From positions 1 to 64,000 of the forward strand of contig NZ_JACJPX010000040.1 in assembly GCF_014696315.1 (NCBI RefSeq): a stretch of DNA of 64,000 nt, read 5' to 3'. Each line of letters begins with the position of its first letter. Within the stretch, counting starts at the first letter, position 1. The DNA comes from Calothrix membranacea FACHB-236 (lineage in GTDB: Bacteria; Cyanobacteriota; Cyanobacteriia; Cyanobacteriales; Nostocaceae). Shown piece by piece: positions 45,273-53,913 of this stretch. A program made the translations under genes and the position numbers. Below the pieces are notes generated by a model. That model had not been told where the DNA came from. It did not search any database and saw only the letters and a program-made list of their open reading frames with translations.

Positions 45273-46269
45273 CTAATCGGCAGGATTTGCTTCTAACCAG
45301 CTAAGTAAATCCTCTAGTCCTGTAAAATCTAGCAAAGCCTCGCCAAGTGCTTCTAATTGCGCTAGAGAAAGGGATTTAATGCGTTCTTGAACTTCTGAGG
45401 GTACATCCCCCACCCGTCTTGTGAGTAACCTTAGGATGAGATTTTGCTCACCTTCTTGTCTTCCTCGTTCGTAGCCAATACGTTCACCAGTTGTTACATA
45501 GCTCATAGTTCGCTCCTGCTCAAACTGCTTAAATTCTTCCCAAAACTCTGCTTCCAATGCTTTTGGTAAAATCATAACCCAATCAATAAATCGGTAGAGG
45601 TTACGAATATCTTTTTCTTGCAGCCCTTGTTCGTATAATCGACGGATTAAGCTAAATTTCCAAGTTTTGCGATCGCCTGGTTTTTTACTTGTCTGCTGTG
45701 TTTTTAAATGTGCCATGACAACCGTTGCAAATGGGTTATCGCTCTTCTCTAACTCTGCCCAACGGTTTTGATAATCAAGAAGTTTGACGGTGCCAAATTC
45801 AAAATTTAGCCTGGTATTAGGATAATTGTAATTATATTGATTTGGTCGCCAATTGGGGTCAGCATCGCACAGAATCGCCAAGCTAATTGCTGGTTTGCCA
45901 AATTTGTCAAATATTCGCAGATTATAAGAAAACATCTTTGCCAAATTTGTCAAATATTCGCAGATTATAAGAAAACATCCTTTCTGCAAAGTTATCTTCC
46001 GCTTTGGCTTGAATTTCTACATGAATTAATAGCCAAATTTCTTCTCCTTGAATTTGCCAAACTTTAACTAATTTATCTGCGTATCTTCTGCCTTGTTCGG
46101 CATCACGGGCGATTTGCTGAAATTCTTTATCTAAAAATTCATGGGGACGTTCCCAGTCAATTAGTATGGCGGTTTCTGGGAAGAAAAAATGCATGGCTTG
46201 GGGAAAGTATGCTTCTAATATTTCTTTCCAGGGTGAATCATTATCGGCTCTTTCTAATTCCTCAGTCAT
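45273..46269 (-). pseudogene. Rpn-family nuclease/transposase-like gene broken by a 43-bp tandem duplication
   Basis: The 5' part (46269-45922) reads MTEELERADNDSPWKEILEAYF through FAERMFSYNLRIFDKFGK and then hits a frameshift. The 3' part (to 45273) reads FSYNLRIFDKFGKPAISLAILCD to a C-terminus with RGRQEGEQNLILRLLTRRVGDV and a DUF4351-like end. A perfect 43-bp tandem duplication (45894-45936 and 45937-45979) covers the junction. Removing one copy restores a single ORF of about 317 residues typical of the Rpn/PD-(D/E)XK family (ILIDWERPHEFLDKEFQQI, HVEIQAKAE). Confidence 0.85.
45894..45979. repeat. Perfect 43-bp tandem duplication
   Basis: Two identical adjacent copies (45894-45936 and 45937-45979), each beginning TTTGCCAAATTTGTC. 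The period is not a multiple of three and so shifts the frame of the nuclease gene. Confidence 0.92.
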
Positions 46270-46378
46270 CTGGATTTTTAATTTTGCATCTTTTCAACGG
46301 ATATAGTAAAGAATACTCTAGTGCCGATTATTGCCATACTGTAGATGATTTACTTACACAAATGCTTGGCGATCGCAC

Positions 46379-46999
46379 TCAAACACAATGATCATCTCGG
46401 AAGGTGCCATCAAGCATAAGCGTATTGCAGAGAATAGCTACACTCAGATCAACCCCAGCCAAATTGGCGTAACTCAAGTTAGCGTCTCGCAATTTGGTAT
46501 TTCTCAAATCAGATCCGACCAAATTAGCTCCAGTCAAATTAGCCCTAGCCAAATTGGCGCTTTCCAAGTTGGCATTTCTCAAGTCCGCATCTACCAAGCT
46601 AGCCCTAGCCAAATCGGCGCTTTCCAAGTTAGCACTTCTCAAGTCGGCATCTACCAAGTTAGCACCTCCCAGAGAGGTGCGAATCATCTGAGATCTTCTC
46701 AAATCAGCACCAATCAAAATAGCTCCCTCGAAGTTGGATTCAGTCAAAATAGCCTCACTGAGATTGGCTCCACTCAAATTAGCTTCCATAAACCCACAGT
46801 CCGCAATTCCAGCACTCTGAAAATTGGCGTTGCTCAAATTGGAACGCTCACAATAGACAAGCAAGTAAGCATCACTAAGGTTGATTCCTTGGAGGTCAAG
46901 TCCAATAAGCTCTCCACTGACATTGGCTCCACTAAAATCTCTTTCCCCAGCAGCATAAAGTCTGAGCAAGTCTTCAGCAGTAATCCTCTCCTTTTCCAT
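46379..46999 (-). CDS. Pentapeptide-repeat protein
   Basis: A 206-aa soluble protein. A short N-terminal helix (MEKERITAEDLLRLYAAGERDF) is common in cyanobacterial pentapeptide proteins. About 30 tandem A(D/N)LxX units follow (for example LVDADLRSANLESADLARASL), which fold as a right-handed quadrilateral beta-helix. No enzyme domain is present. Such proteins are scaffolds or interaction modules of mostly unknown role. The repeat DNA also creates a long opposite-strand ORF rich in SQI/SQV, which is a shadow. Confidence 0.9.
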   Translation of the reverse strand: MEKERITAEDLLRLYAAGERDFSGANVSGELIGLDLQGINLSDAYLLVYCERSNLSNANFQSAGIADCGFMEANLSGANLSEAILTESNFEGAILIGADLRRSQMIRTSLGGANLVDADLRSANLESADLARASLVDADLRNANLESANLARANLTGANLVGSDLRNTKLRDANLSYANLAGVDLSVAILCNTLMLDGTFRDDHCV

Positions 47000-47156
47000 A
47001 CCTCAACTCCAACATCAAGCAACACATAATTAAGATAGAAGCCACTCAATCTCTGGTAACACAGCTACCGGACAGACCACCTCTTCCCAAGTTGTATGAT
47101 ATATTCTCAATCAGCAAGCGTATTCTGACGCTCAGTGGACTTTTAATTCATTGCAG

Positions 47157-47570
47157 ATGACTCATTACCAAAAGCTACTCAGAGTTTCCACTACTGGCAA
47201 GTCTTTTCAAAATATCACCTCAAAAATTGAAGCGATTGTTGCCGAGTCGGGGGTGGAAACTGGTCTTTGTACCCTATTTTTACGCCACACTTCCGCTAGT
47301 TTAGTGATTCAAGAAAATGCTGACCCTGATGTGCTGGTGGATTTGGCTAATTTTATGGCGAAACTTGTACCAGAATCAGGCAAGTACATTCATGATGCAG
47401 AAGGCCCTGATGATATGCCGGCGCATATCCGTTCAGCGTTGACTCACACTTCAGAACATATCCCCATTAATCGCGGTCATTTGGTTTTGGGGACTTGGCA
47501 AGGTATTTATGTTTGGGAACATCGTCAGCGCAGTCATGTGAGAGAATTAGTGGTTCACATCTCTGGATAG
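47157..47570 (+). CDS. YjbQ/UPF0047 family protein
   Basis: A 137-aa member of the YjbQ family, annotated in databases as secondary thiamine-phosphate synthase because E. coli YjbQ has weak activity of this kind. Its true role is unsettled. Family features are TGLCTLFLRHTSASLVIQENADPDVLVDL, the HDAEGPDDMPAHIRSALTHTS metal-site region with several His and Asp, and the end GTWQGIYVWEHRQRSHVRELVVHI. The start is ATG 47157. The next gene lies 106 bases downstream on the same strand. Confidence 0.92.
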   Translation: MTHYQKLLRVSTTGKSFQNITSKIEAIVAESGVETGLCTLFLRHTSASLVIQENADPDVLVDLANFMAKLVPESGKYIHDAEGPDDMPAHIRSALTHTSEHIPINRGHLVLGTWQGIYVWEHRQRSHVRELVVHISG

Positions 47571-47676
47571 AAGTTTTCCAGGGTTGGCTAATCATTAAAT
47601 ATTATTTAAGCCACAGTTTTATGTAGGCTTAATTGGGCATAAAATAATTAGCTCACTTTGTGGCTACTGAAATTTA

Positions 47677-48465
47677 ATGAGAATTGCTGACTTAATTACA
47701 TGGTTTGAAGAATGGGCAAATCCTGCTTGGTGTGAAAGTTGGGATAATTGTGGTTGGCAGGTTGAACCTGGGATTTTACAAGAACCCGCTAGGGTTTTGG
47801 TATGTTTAACGCCAACTTTGGCGGTGATGCAAGAAGCGATCGCCACTAATGCTAATCTGATTTTTGCCCATCATCCCCTAATTTTTAGCCCGCCTAAATC
47901 TTTTCGCATTGGAGAAGCGATCGCGGATATGGTGCGGTTAGCTTTTCTTCACAATATTGGCATTTACAGCGCCCATACCAATTTTGATCAAGTACAGGAT
48001 GGGACGGCTGATGTTTTGGCTCAAATTCTCGAACTCCAAGATTCAACCCCTATCGTTCCCACACAAAATGGTTTAGGGTATGGTCGGGTGGGAAATCTTC
48101 AGCCTGTAATGACGTTAGAAAAATTACTGACATTAATTCACAAGCAACTTGCTCCCAAAAGCTTGATTGTTTCACCAACTGCTGATTTACACCAAGAAAT
48201 TACCCGTGTGGCGGTTTTGGGGGGTTCGGGTGCTAGCTATATTTCGGCTGTGGTGAAAACTAATGCCCAAGCTTATCTCACTTCCGATTGTAAATTTCAT
48301 CAATTTCAAGAAAGTCGCGATCGCGGTCTCATTTTAATTGATGCGGGACATTACGCCACGGAATGTCCAGCTTGCGATCGCTTGACCCAGAAATTACGGT
48401 CTTTGAATCTCGATTGGGTAGAGTTAAGCCAACAAGATGAGGATTTCCGTGTGTTTTTCCCTTAA
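47677..48465 (+). CDS. Nif3-like dinuclear metal-centre protein
   Basis: A 262-aa member of the NIF3/YbgI family (database name GTP cyclohydrolase I type 2 homologue). It forms toroidal hexamers with a two-metal site, and its physiological substrate is unknown. Metal ligands are visible in NLIFAHHPLIF, IGIYSAHTNFDQVQDG and, at the C-terminus, LILIDAGHYATE. It lacks the central PII-like insert of longer homologues. It follows YjbQ on the same strand. Confidence 0.92.
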   Translation: MRIADLITWFEEWANPAWCESWDNCGWQVEPGILQEPARVLVCLTPTLAVMQEAIATNANLIFAHHPLIFSPPKSFRIGEAIADMVRLAFLHNIGIYSAHTNFDQVQDGTADVLAQILELQDSTPIVPTQNGLGYGRVGNLQPVMTLEKLLTLIHKQLAPKSLIVSPTADLHQEITRVAVLGGSGASYISAVVKTNAQAYLTSDCKFHQFQESRDRGLILIDAGHYATECPACDRLTQKLRSLNLDWVELSQQDEDFRVFFP

Positions 48466-48780
48466 TCATATGTATATTATGATTCGTTCATATCATTAAG
48501 CTTGTTAGCCATCATGCGGCAAATACTGAAAAATAATGTATATTTAACTATCATAACTTTTTGTCCATTCGCCAGTTGAGTACTAGGAGAGTATGTATTA
48601 TAATCCGTACTTTTATTAGTAAAATCGGCTTTCACAGAATCGGACAAGATGCGGATTCTCGATGACAGAGATCACATGATTGTGTAATTATAATCACAAC
48701 AGCTTGCTGTCAGATATCAATTAGTAAAATAAGGAAATATCTCATACTGGAGGTAACAAATTGCATAATATGACCTAATC
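48466..48780. other. Intergenic region
   Basis: About 315 AT-rich bases with no gene. AGGAAAT and GGAGG-like sequences near 48732-48756 precede the small gene at 48781. Confidence 0.4.
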
Positions 48781-48999
48781 ATGATGATTCGCACACTTGT
48801 TGAATCTGCTTTTCAAACTGGATACCTTAGTGTTGAATCTGAAGGTCTACTCCATCAAGTGCTAGCGACAAAGTCTTATCAGTCAGATGATTTGGTAGCC
48901 CTTGCCGCTTTATATGATGCAGTTCGTGGAGGTAGAGTTAAACGAGAAGCATCCTCGAAATTACTCATGGAAATTCCCATAGGGAATAAATCTTGCTGA
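48781..48999 (+). CDS. Small hypothetical protein
   Basis: A 72-aa, probably all-alpha protein starting MMIRTLVESAFQTGYLSVESEGLLHQVLATKSY. The regular acidic and hydrophobic spacing and the segment DLVALAALYDAVRGGRVKRE look like real coding sequence, and similar small proteins are common in Nostocales genomes. I do not know a function. An upstream TGGAGG lies 27-32 bases away, so the initiation signal is not ideal. Confidence 0.6.
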   Translation: MMIRTLVESAFQTGYLSVESEGLLHQVLATKSYQSDDLVALAALYDAVRGGRVKREASSKLLMEIPIGNKSC

Positions 49000-49540
49000 T
49001 ACTCCTGCAACAGTTGACTTTGGCGTTGCATAGTTGCTCCTAGGCGGGACACGTCACCTCAGTCAAAAAGCCCTAAACTCAAAAACTCTTGGGCTGTTGT
49101 TGTCTAAAACCATTCAGGTCAGCAAGAGAATGAGTTAAGATCAAATACATAGGGGTAAAAGTACAGCCGAGTTCCCGGACTTCCCAGCAATGCCAATGAC
49201 TACAAGTAGGCAACTCAAACAACCGCAATCGATGTTTGTTTCGGAGTATCTATTATTACATAATGGTAGAAAGAACTCATCAGCAAGGATTAACCTAGTG
49301 AGGATAAATCCCGAATTGTATGACTTCTATGAAGAATACATTTGCTGAATCCCCCTGATGGAGTTTTAGTTTCACCAAGGCAGTAACTACTAGTTGATTA
49401 CCCAAAATTCCCTTTGCTTGGGCTTAACAAAGGTAGGGATGCTGAAACCGTAAAACTGACTCTTTAGGGTATTATGCACTGGGGGCAAACCCAGATTTTG
49501 AAAGGTTTAACTACGTTGTTTAAAAAGGCAGAAGCAGTAC
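49000..49540. other. 541-base region with a terminator-like hairpin
   Basis: AGCCC (near 49067) pairs with GGGCT (near 49090) and is followed by GTTGTTGT, which could terminate the small upstream gene. A second stem, CTGGG/CCCAG, lies at about 49479-49495. No ORF or known RNA family recognised. Confidence 0.45.
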
Positions 49541-49852
49541 ATGCTACACCGCAAGATTTATCAGTTGTGTTGCGATGGGCGGGAGGTATGTGTATTCTTG
49601 CGGGATCAGCAACGCTGGATCGAGCGTGCCCGCATCATTGATATAGAGGGAGATTTAGTGACCCTACGCTATGAAACAGATGAAGAGGATGAAGTTTGTT
49701 CTTGGGAAGAGATGGTTCGACTCGAAAGTATTGGTGCTGTAACCCAAAAGTTAGCCTCAGTACCACGCGGCAATGTAGAACCTCTGCTGACCGAAGACTG
49801 TCCTGAAGCTGAGCGTATTCGTAACCATTACCCAGATTCAAATGCTGAATAA
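49541..49852 (+). CDS. Conserved cyanobacterial hypothetical protein
   Basis: A 103-aa soluble, acidic protein: MLHRKIYQLCCDGREVCVFLRDQQRW, then a beta-rich middle with RIIDIEGDLVTLRYETDEEDEVCSWEEMVRLESIGAV. It resembles an SH3-like or small beta-barrel core followed by a disordered tail. I recall this type as a cyanobacteria-specific family (possibly DUF6679), but that name is uncertain. Function unknown, with no operon partner. Confidence 0.65.
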   Translation: MLHRKIYQLCCDGREVCVFLRDQQRWIERARIIDIEGDLVTLRYETDEEDEVCSWEEMVRLESIGAVTQKLASVPRGNVEPLLTEDCPEAERIRNHYPDSNAE

Positions 49853-49917
49853 ATCAAAATAGTCGAGAGTTAAAAGTCCAGAGCCAATGTTTCCGCTCTG
49901 GACTTTTGGCTTATTTG

Positions 49918-49981
49918 GGCATGGGGCATAGGGCATAGGGCATGGGGTTTAGTGTTTGTACCCATTACCCATTACCCAATC
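49918..49981. repeat. STRR tract (GGGCATA, CCATTAC)
   Basis: GGGCATA/G heptads then CCATTAC heptads between the hypothetical gene and the convergent MBL gene, ending one base before the latter's stop. Confidence 0.85.
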
Positions 49982-49982
49982 C

Positions 49983-51647
49983 CTACTCATCCTCATTCAA
50001 CGCTTCATAGGCGGGACAGTAACCTTCTAGAGTTACCTTGAAGTTATACAAGGGGGAATTGGGATTCCAGCAGCGCTGACCCCTTTGATACCGGCAGGTT
50101 CCGCAGCATTCTATGTCTGTCCAGGTAAAGCGATCGCTATTTTGATTGAGTAGTTCTCTTTGGGGTAAACCTCTCAATACGATTTCTTCCCCTTGCCAAC
50201 GGGCTTCGATTAAGCCTGTGTCGGCAAATTGTCGCCAACGGGGGTCTGTTGTAATCGTTTCTGGTAGGGTGATGGTGATGCCAGTTCCTAATTCTGTCAG
50301 TTCACCTTCATAATTGGTTTCTGGTGCAGCTGGTTGTAAAAATGTGTCGCCTATGGGCAGTTCTACTAAAACACCCGCGGCTGGAGAATGCAGGTGGTAG
50401 CGGTTTTGTAACTCTTCTAAACCTGTTAAATCTGCTAGGTAGGCGGGGGAACCGTGAACAAAAATTACGTGTTGCGGTCTTAAATTATGAATTAGCTGGG
50501 TAGTACCTGGCCCATCACTATGCTGAGCGAGGAGATAGCTTTCAATAGTGGTAGGCGCAGGATATTGTTTTTTAGTTTTGATATCAATTTTTTCTGGCAG
50601 CAAAATTAACCAGGGGCCTGTGTCGGCTTGGCAATATTGGCTGAAATCCGCTGTGGAATCGGTAAGGACAATACAGGGAGATTTGCCAATATTAGGGCGA
50701 TGTTCTGCTTGCAAACGCCGCACGCGGGGGCGTACTCTTTCATCCCAAAATAAAGGTTGATGACGGGCGAAGTTTTGGACTGAGGCGGGGAGGTGGGGTA
50801 AAAGTTCAAGATAAGCATCGCAACCTGTGGCGACAGCACCATCAACCCAAATATCTAAATCTCTACCTGTAAAGTGGTGATGGCTGCGTAATAACATCAA
50901 CAGTTCTTGCCCCAAACCTAATGCTGGTGTGGGAAGCAACACAGAACAGCGTTCTGCGATCGCGCGATGAATGCGTTCTGCTAGTTGATTTTCTTGGTTG
51001 CGGCGGTGGGGATGGCGGGAAGTGCCATAGGTACCTTCAATAATGAGAGCATCTAAGTCTAATCCCCGTAATTCTTCTAAACGCAATCCTTCCACCAACC
51101 GCGAGTTAGAAAGGAAAAAGTCGCCTGTGTAAAGTAGCCTGTAGCTACGCCGTTGGCTTGTATAGGTAAGTAAAATTGCTACCGCCCCAGGTAAATGTCC
51201 GGCGGGAAATAGTTCTGCGACGAGTCCCTCTTTAAATTCCACAGGCGATCGCAACGGTAACGCCTGACAAAACTGGGGAATTGACTTTAAATCTTGGTCT
51301 AACCAGTTTAATGATAGTAACTTGCTGGTTACTTCGCTGGCGTATATGGGTAAATGTGGAAAAGCTTTATGCAGTTCCAGTAAGCCTCTAGCATGATCGG
51401 GGTGGGCGTGACTAATTAAAACTAAATCTGCTGGTAGGGGTAAATGGCGTTGACGCGCTGAATTTTTCAACCCCTTCACCAGCGATGAAATATCTCCCAA
51501 GCCACAATCCAGCAAGATGCGGTACGGGCCCATCCGTACCAGTAAACATACGCCCTCATCATTATGCTGGACGCTATAAGGCAAACATTCTAATTCGGTA
51601 GTTTCCTCCCCAGCACCAATCCGAGAGGACGAAAGATTATCCCTCAT
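49983..51647 (-). CDS. MBL-fold / beta-CASP-type metallo-hydrolase
   Basis: A 554-aa protein of the metallo-beta-lactamase superfamily with RNase J/CPSF-like layout. Metal motif 2 is ISHAHPDHARG, further ligands lie in FPAGHLPGAVA and YTGDFF, and a beta-CASP-like insert and the motif HVIFVHGSPAYL follow. A C-terminal Cys cluster (CCGTCRYQRGQRC, then GYCPAY) suggests a metal or Fe-S site. It may act on RNA, but the substrate is unknown. I choose ATG 51647 (MRDNLSSSRIGAGEETTELECLPY) because GGGGAGGAG lies just upstream. The ORF is open to 51791, but those 48 residues are not family-like. Confidence 0.85.
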   Translation of the reverse strand: MRDNLSSSRIGAGEETTELECLPYSVQHNDEGVCLLVRMGPYRILLDCGLGDISSLVKGLKNSARQRHLPLPADLVLISHAHPDHARGLLELHKAFPHLPIYASEVTSKLLSLNWLDQDLKSIPQFCQALPLRSPVEFKEGLVAELFPAGHLPGAVAILLTYTSQRRSYRLLYTGDFFLSNSRLVEGLRLEELRGLDLDALIIEGTYGTSRHPHRRNQENQLAERIHRAIAERCSVLLPTPALGLGQELLMLLRSHHHFTGRDLDIWVDGAVATGCDAYLELLPHLPASVQNFARHQPLFWDERVRPRVRRLQAEHRPNIGKSPCIVLTDSTADFSQYCQADTGPWLILLPEKIDIKTKKQYPAPTTIESYLLAQHSDGPGTTQLIHNLRPQHVIFVHGSPAYLADLTGLEELQNRYHLHSPAAGVLVELPIGDTFLQPAAPETNYEGELTELGTGITITLPETITTDPRWRQFADTGLIEARWQGEEIVLRGLPQRELLNQNSDRFTWTDIECCGTCRYQRGQRCWNPNSPLYNFKVTLEGYCPAYEALNEDE

Positions 51648-51782
51648 AATTCTCCTCCCCTCAAACCTCATTGTCATGGACATATCCCAAAAGCCAAAAA
51701 TTACGGGGTTTTTTGGTTTTTTGACTTCGGGGCAAGTCTCATTTTTCGCCCTTTCACCCTGAAAATGCGGATTTTTGATGGG

Positions 51783-51853
51783 GGAGGACACCTCCGCCGA
51801 ACCCGCGCTGGTTCGGAAAAGTTGGGTAACGAGAAGCCCTAAAACTATGGGCT
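51783..51853 (-). other. Cluster of three hairpins, possible leader or terminator region
   Basis: Stems GGAGG/CCTCC (51783-51787 with 51791-51795), CCGAACC/GGTTCGG (51797-51803 with 51810-51816) and AGCCC/GGGCT (51835-51839 with 51849-51853). They lie between the small NdhP-like gene and the MBL start, both minus strand, so they could be a terminator of the former or a leader of the latter. Confidence 0.45.
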
Positions 51854-51903
51854 AAGGGAGTTTTCCTCTTGTCTGTTTTCCTTTCCGACTCTCTCAAGCT
51901 CTT

Positions 51904-52026
51904 TCAATGTGCTGAGCCATTACCGTGATAGTTATCGGAATCATAAAAGCCGTTTTTTGTGCCAAAAAACAAGCACGAAACCGTAAATATGACTGTTAAT
52001 CCCACCAAAATTAGCTTTACGTCCAT
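51904..52026 (-). CDS. Small single-helix membrane protein, probable NdhP of NDH-1
   Basis: A 40-aa protein from ATG 52026: a short start MDVK, a hydrophobic helix (LILVGLTVIFTVSCLFFG) and a polar tail KNGFYDSDNYHGNGSAH. The layout fits NdhP, a small single-helix subunit of the cyanobacterial photosynthetic NDH-1 complex needed for cyclic electron flow. I recall the conserved GFYDSDNYHGNGSAH-type tail but could not align it, so the name is provisional. It could instead be another small thylakoid protein. The 23 extra residues upstream in the same frame are unlikely to be translated. Confidence 0.55.
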   Translation of the reverse strand: MDVKLILVGLTVIFTVSCLFFGTKNGFYDSDNYHGNGSAH

Positions 52027-52669
52027 TGGTTTGCTACTCTTTACTAAAGACTTCCATAATATTAATAGGGTGCTTCTGCATCGATGCTGAAACACTAGAA
52101 AATCTTTACTATGCTTAGGTTGATTAGCTAATAGGTAAATTTACCGCAACAAGTCAGATTGTAGACTCTTTCGCCTCACCTGTCTATCTATCTGTATACC
52201 ATTCTTAGCATTACTGTGTACATCAACCTAAATTGGTAAATGTTTGCTATTTAACCATAAAGTAGTCAACCATAAAGTAGTCCGTCATAAATATTTATTG
52301 TCAGGTTAAGGCTGGAGGAAAGAGAGTTTTAGCCTAATTAACCTTTCTTAACATCGTTTTGACTTACTACTGTATTACTAATCATTTATTTGCAATATCT
52401 ATGTATATATGTTTTTTGTATTTAATTTACCTATATCACTCTGAGAGGTTTAACAATTAAATAGAAGTCCTATAGGTCTTTAATTCAACATCTCGGTCAT
52501 GAAGCTTGAAGTATATATGCCACAAAGCATCATGCTTCTCTATAACTATATACTTAATTGTTTTTATACGTTTTGCTCTATATTTTACTTAAATTATTTT
52601 ATATTTTAAATATAAGCTTACTTATATTTAGTACATTTATATTTTTTATATAAAACATACAAGTGTTTG
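52027..52669. other. AT-rich intergenic region
   Basis: About 640 bases, strongly AT-rich, without a gene. It contains a 15-bp direct repeat AACCATAAAGTAGTC (52253-52267 and 52268-52282). The base composition differs from its flanks and fits an integrated plasmid-like segment. Confidence 0.5.
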
Positions 52670-52730
52670 AATGTTTAAACATTTAGTTTGCATCTAAACA
52701 TCTAGATGCAAACTAAATGTCCAGATGTTT
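52670..52730. promoter_or_regulatory. Palindrome cluster, candidate parS or operator of the ParA gene
   Basis: A perfect 18-bp inverted repeat, ACATTTAGTTTGCATCTA (52679-52696) and its complement (52703-52720), with a six-base spacer. It is overlapped by the palindrome AATGTTTAAACATT (52670-52683), and AAACATCT (52696-52703) faces AGATGTTT (52723-52730). The cluster ends 46 bases before the ParA-like start. Such nested sites are typical of partition centromeres or autoregulatory operators. Confidence 0.6.
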
Positions 52731-52775
52731 AAATATGCAGTAGAATTCTGGGAACTATTTGCTGATTAAACCAAA

Positions 52776-53420
52776 ATGATTATTACGGTAGCGGCGTTTA
52801 AGGGGGGTGTTGGCAAATCAACTACAGCACTCCACCTAGCTACATATTTTCAGAATATGGCTGATACACTGCTTGTAGATGGTGACCTCAACCGCAGTGC
52901 TTTGGATTGGTCTAACCGAGGTTGTTTACCATTCAAAGTTGCTGATGAACACCAGGGGATACAGTTGGCTAAACTCTATGAACATATTGTGATTGATACT
53001 CCAGCCAGACCAAACCCAGATGAACTCAAAACTATTGCTCAGGGATGCGATTTGCTAGTTATCCCTACAACTCCTGATGCGATCGCTTTAGCTGCAACAA
53101 TGCAAATGGTGGAGGCTCTCAAGCAATACAAGACCAATTTTCGCATTTTGTTGACGCTGATTCCTCCAAATCCCAATAAGGCGGGAGAAGAAGCGCGAAC
53201 AGCGTTGTTAAACGCTGGGTTACCTGTATTCAAATCTGGTATTCGCCGCCTAGCTGTATTCCAACGTGCGGCTTTAGAAGGAGTACCAGTGAATGCAGTG
53301 AAAGATTCCTATGCTCAAATTGCCTGGCGGTGTTACGCTGAGGCTGGAAAAGAAATATTGGAAAATTCAATAACAGTCAAGGGTCAAGGGTCAAGAGTCA
53401 AAGGTCAAAATAATTTGTAG
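52776..53420 (+). CDS. ParA-family partition ATPase
   Basis: A 214-aa P-loop ATPase of the short ParA/Soj type. It carries the deviant Walker A KGGVGKST (residues 9-16), VDGDLNRSALDWSNR (A' region) and IVIDTPARP (Walker B). It lacks an N-terminal DNA-binding domain, as in type Ib plasmid partition systems, where the partner is a small ribbon-helix-helix-type protein. A small gene of that kind lies 180 bases downstream. The last 15 residues (TVKGQGSRVKGQNNL) are encoded by GTCAAGG heptads and are a repeat-derived tail. Confidence 0.9.
   Translation: MIITVAAFKGGVGKSTTALHLATYFQNMADTLLVDGDLNRSALDWSNRGCLPFKVADEHQGIQLAKLYEHIVIDTPARPNPDELKTIAQGCDLLVIPTTPDAIALAATMQMVEALKQYKTNFRILLTLIPPNPNKAGEEARTALLNAGLPVFKSGIRRLAVFQRAALEGVPVNAVKDSYAQIAWRCYAEAGKEILENSITVKGQGSRVKGQNNL
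53376..53412. repeat. STRR tract (GTCAAGG) in the 3' end of the ParA gene
   Basis: About five GTCAAGG-type heptads, translated as part of the ParA-like C-terminus. Confidence 0.85.
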
Positions 53421-53530
53421 TTATAGTATTTTTTCGTAATTATCTAATTCTCACTCTGCTTTAACGATTTTCCTTCACACCTTTAAAGAAAGTTGGATTC
53501 ATCAGATTCAAACTTTTGACTTTTGAGTAC

Positions 53531-53550
53531 AGACGCGATTAATCGTGTCT
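53531..53550. repeat. Dispersed 20-bp palindrome, copy 3
   Basis: Same element as at 13257 with one mismatch (GTGTCT for GCGTCT), flanked by GTAC and CTC like copy 1. Confidence 0.8.
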
Positions 53551-53599
53551 CTGCAACTTTTGACTTTTTGACTATTAACTAAATACGGAGAAATTAATC

Positions 53600-53875
53600 T
53601 TGAATAAAAAGAAAAATAGCCGTTTTGATGAACTAATTGATGCTGCGCGTAGCCGTCAACAACGAGACAACCCACAGCTAATAGAAGATAAGCCGACTTC
53701 TTTAAGCAAAAGTACCGACCCTGATTATATTCGCACAACTATCTATCTGCCTAAGCAGCTGCATCGAAAATTGAAAGCCGCAGCCGCTTTTCAGGAACGA
53801 CAGATGAGTGACATTATGACAGAGTTGGTTGAACAATGGCTTTTATCAAATGGGGGATTGGGGACTGGGGATTAG
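53600..53875 (+). CDS. Small DNA-binding-type protein, probable partner of the ParA-like ATPase
   Basis: A 91-aa protein. A basic, disordered N-terminus (NKKKNSRFDELIDAARSRQQRDN) is followed by a ribbon-helix-helix-like segment (DYIRTTIYLPKQLHRKLKAAAAFQERQMSDIMTELVEQWL), similar to CopG/ParG-type centromere-binding proteins. It starts at TTG 53600 with GGAG 11 bases upstream. Its position after a ParA gene supports a partition role, binding the palindromes at 52670-52730. The last residues (GGLGTGD) and the stop come from GGGGATT heptads. Confidence 0.75.
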   Translation: MNKKKNSRFDELIDAARSRQQRDNPQLIEDKPTSLSKSTDPDYIRTTIYLPKQLHRKLKAAAAFQERQMSDIMTELVEQWLLSNGGLGTGD

Positions 53876-53912
53876 GGAATGGGTAATTGGTAATTGGTAC
53901 AAATACCAATTA
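53852..53912. repeat. STRR tract (GGGGATT, GGTAATT)
   Basis: GGGGATT/GGGGACT heptads overlapping the 3' end of the small DNA-binding-type gene, then GGTAATT heptads up to the convergent GerMN gene. Confidence 0.85.
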
Positions 53913-53913
53913 A

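Noticed and set aside
46388-47029. Long plus-strand ORF (213 codons) with SQI/SQV repeats
   Set aside because: It is the exact antisense of the pentapeptide-repeat gene. The periodic codons of A(D/N)LxX read backwards give SQI/SQV, and no family matches.
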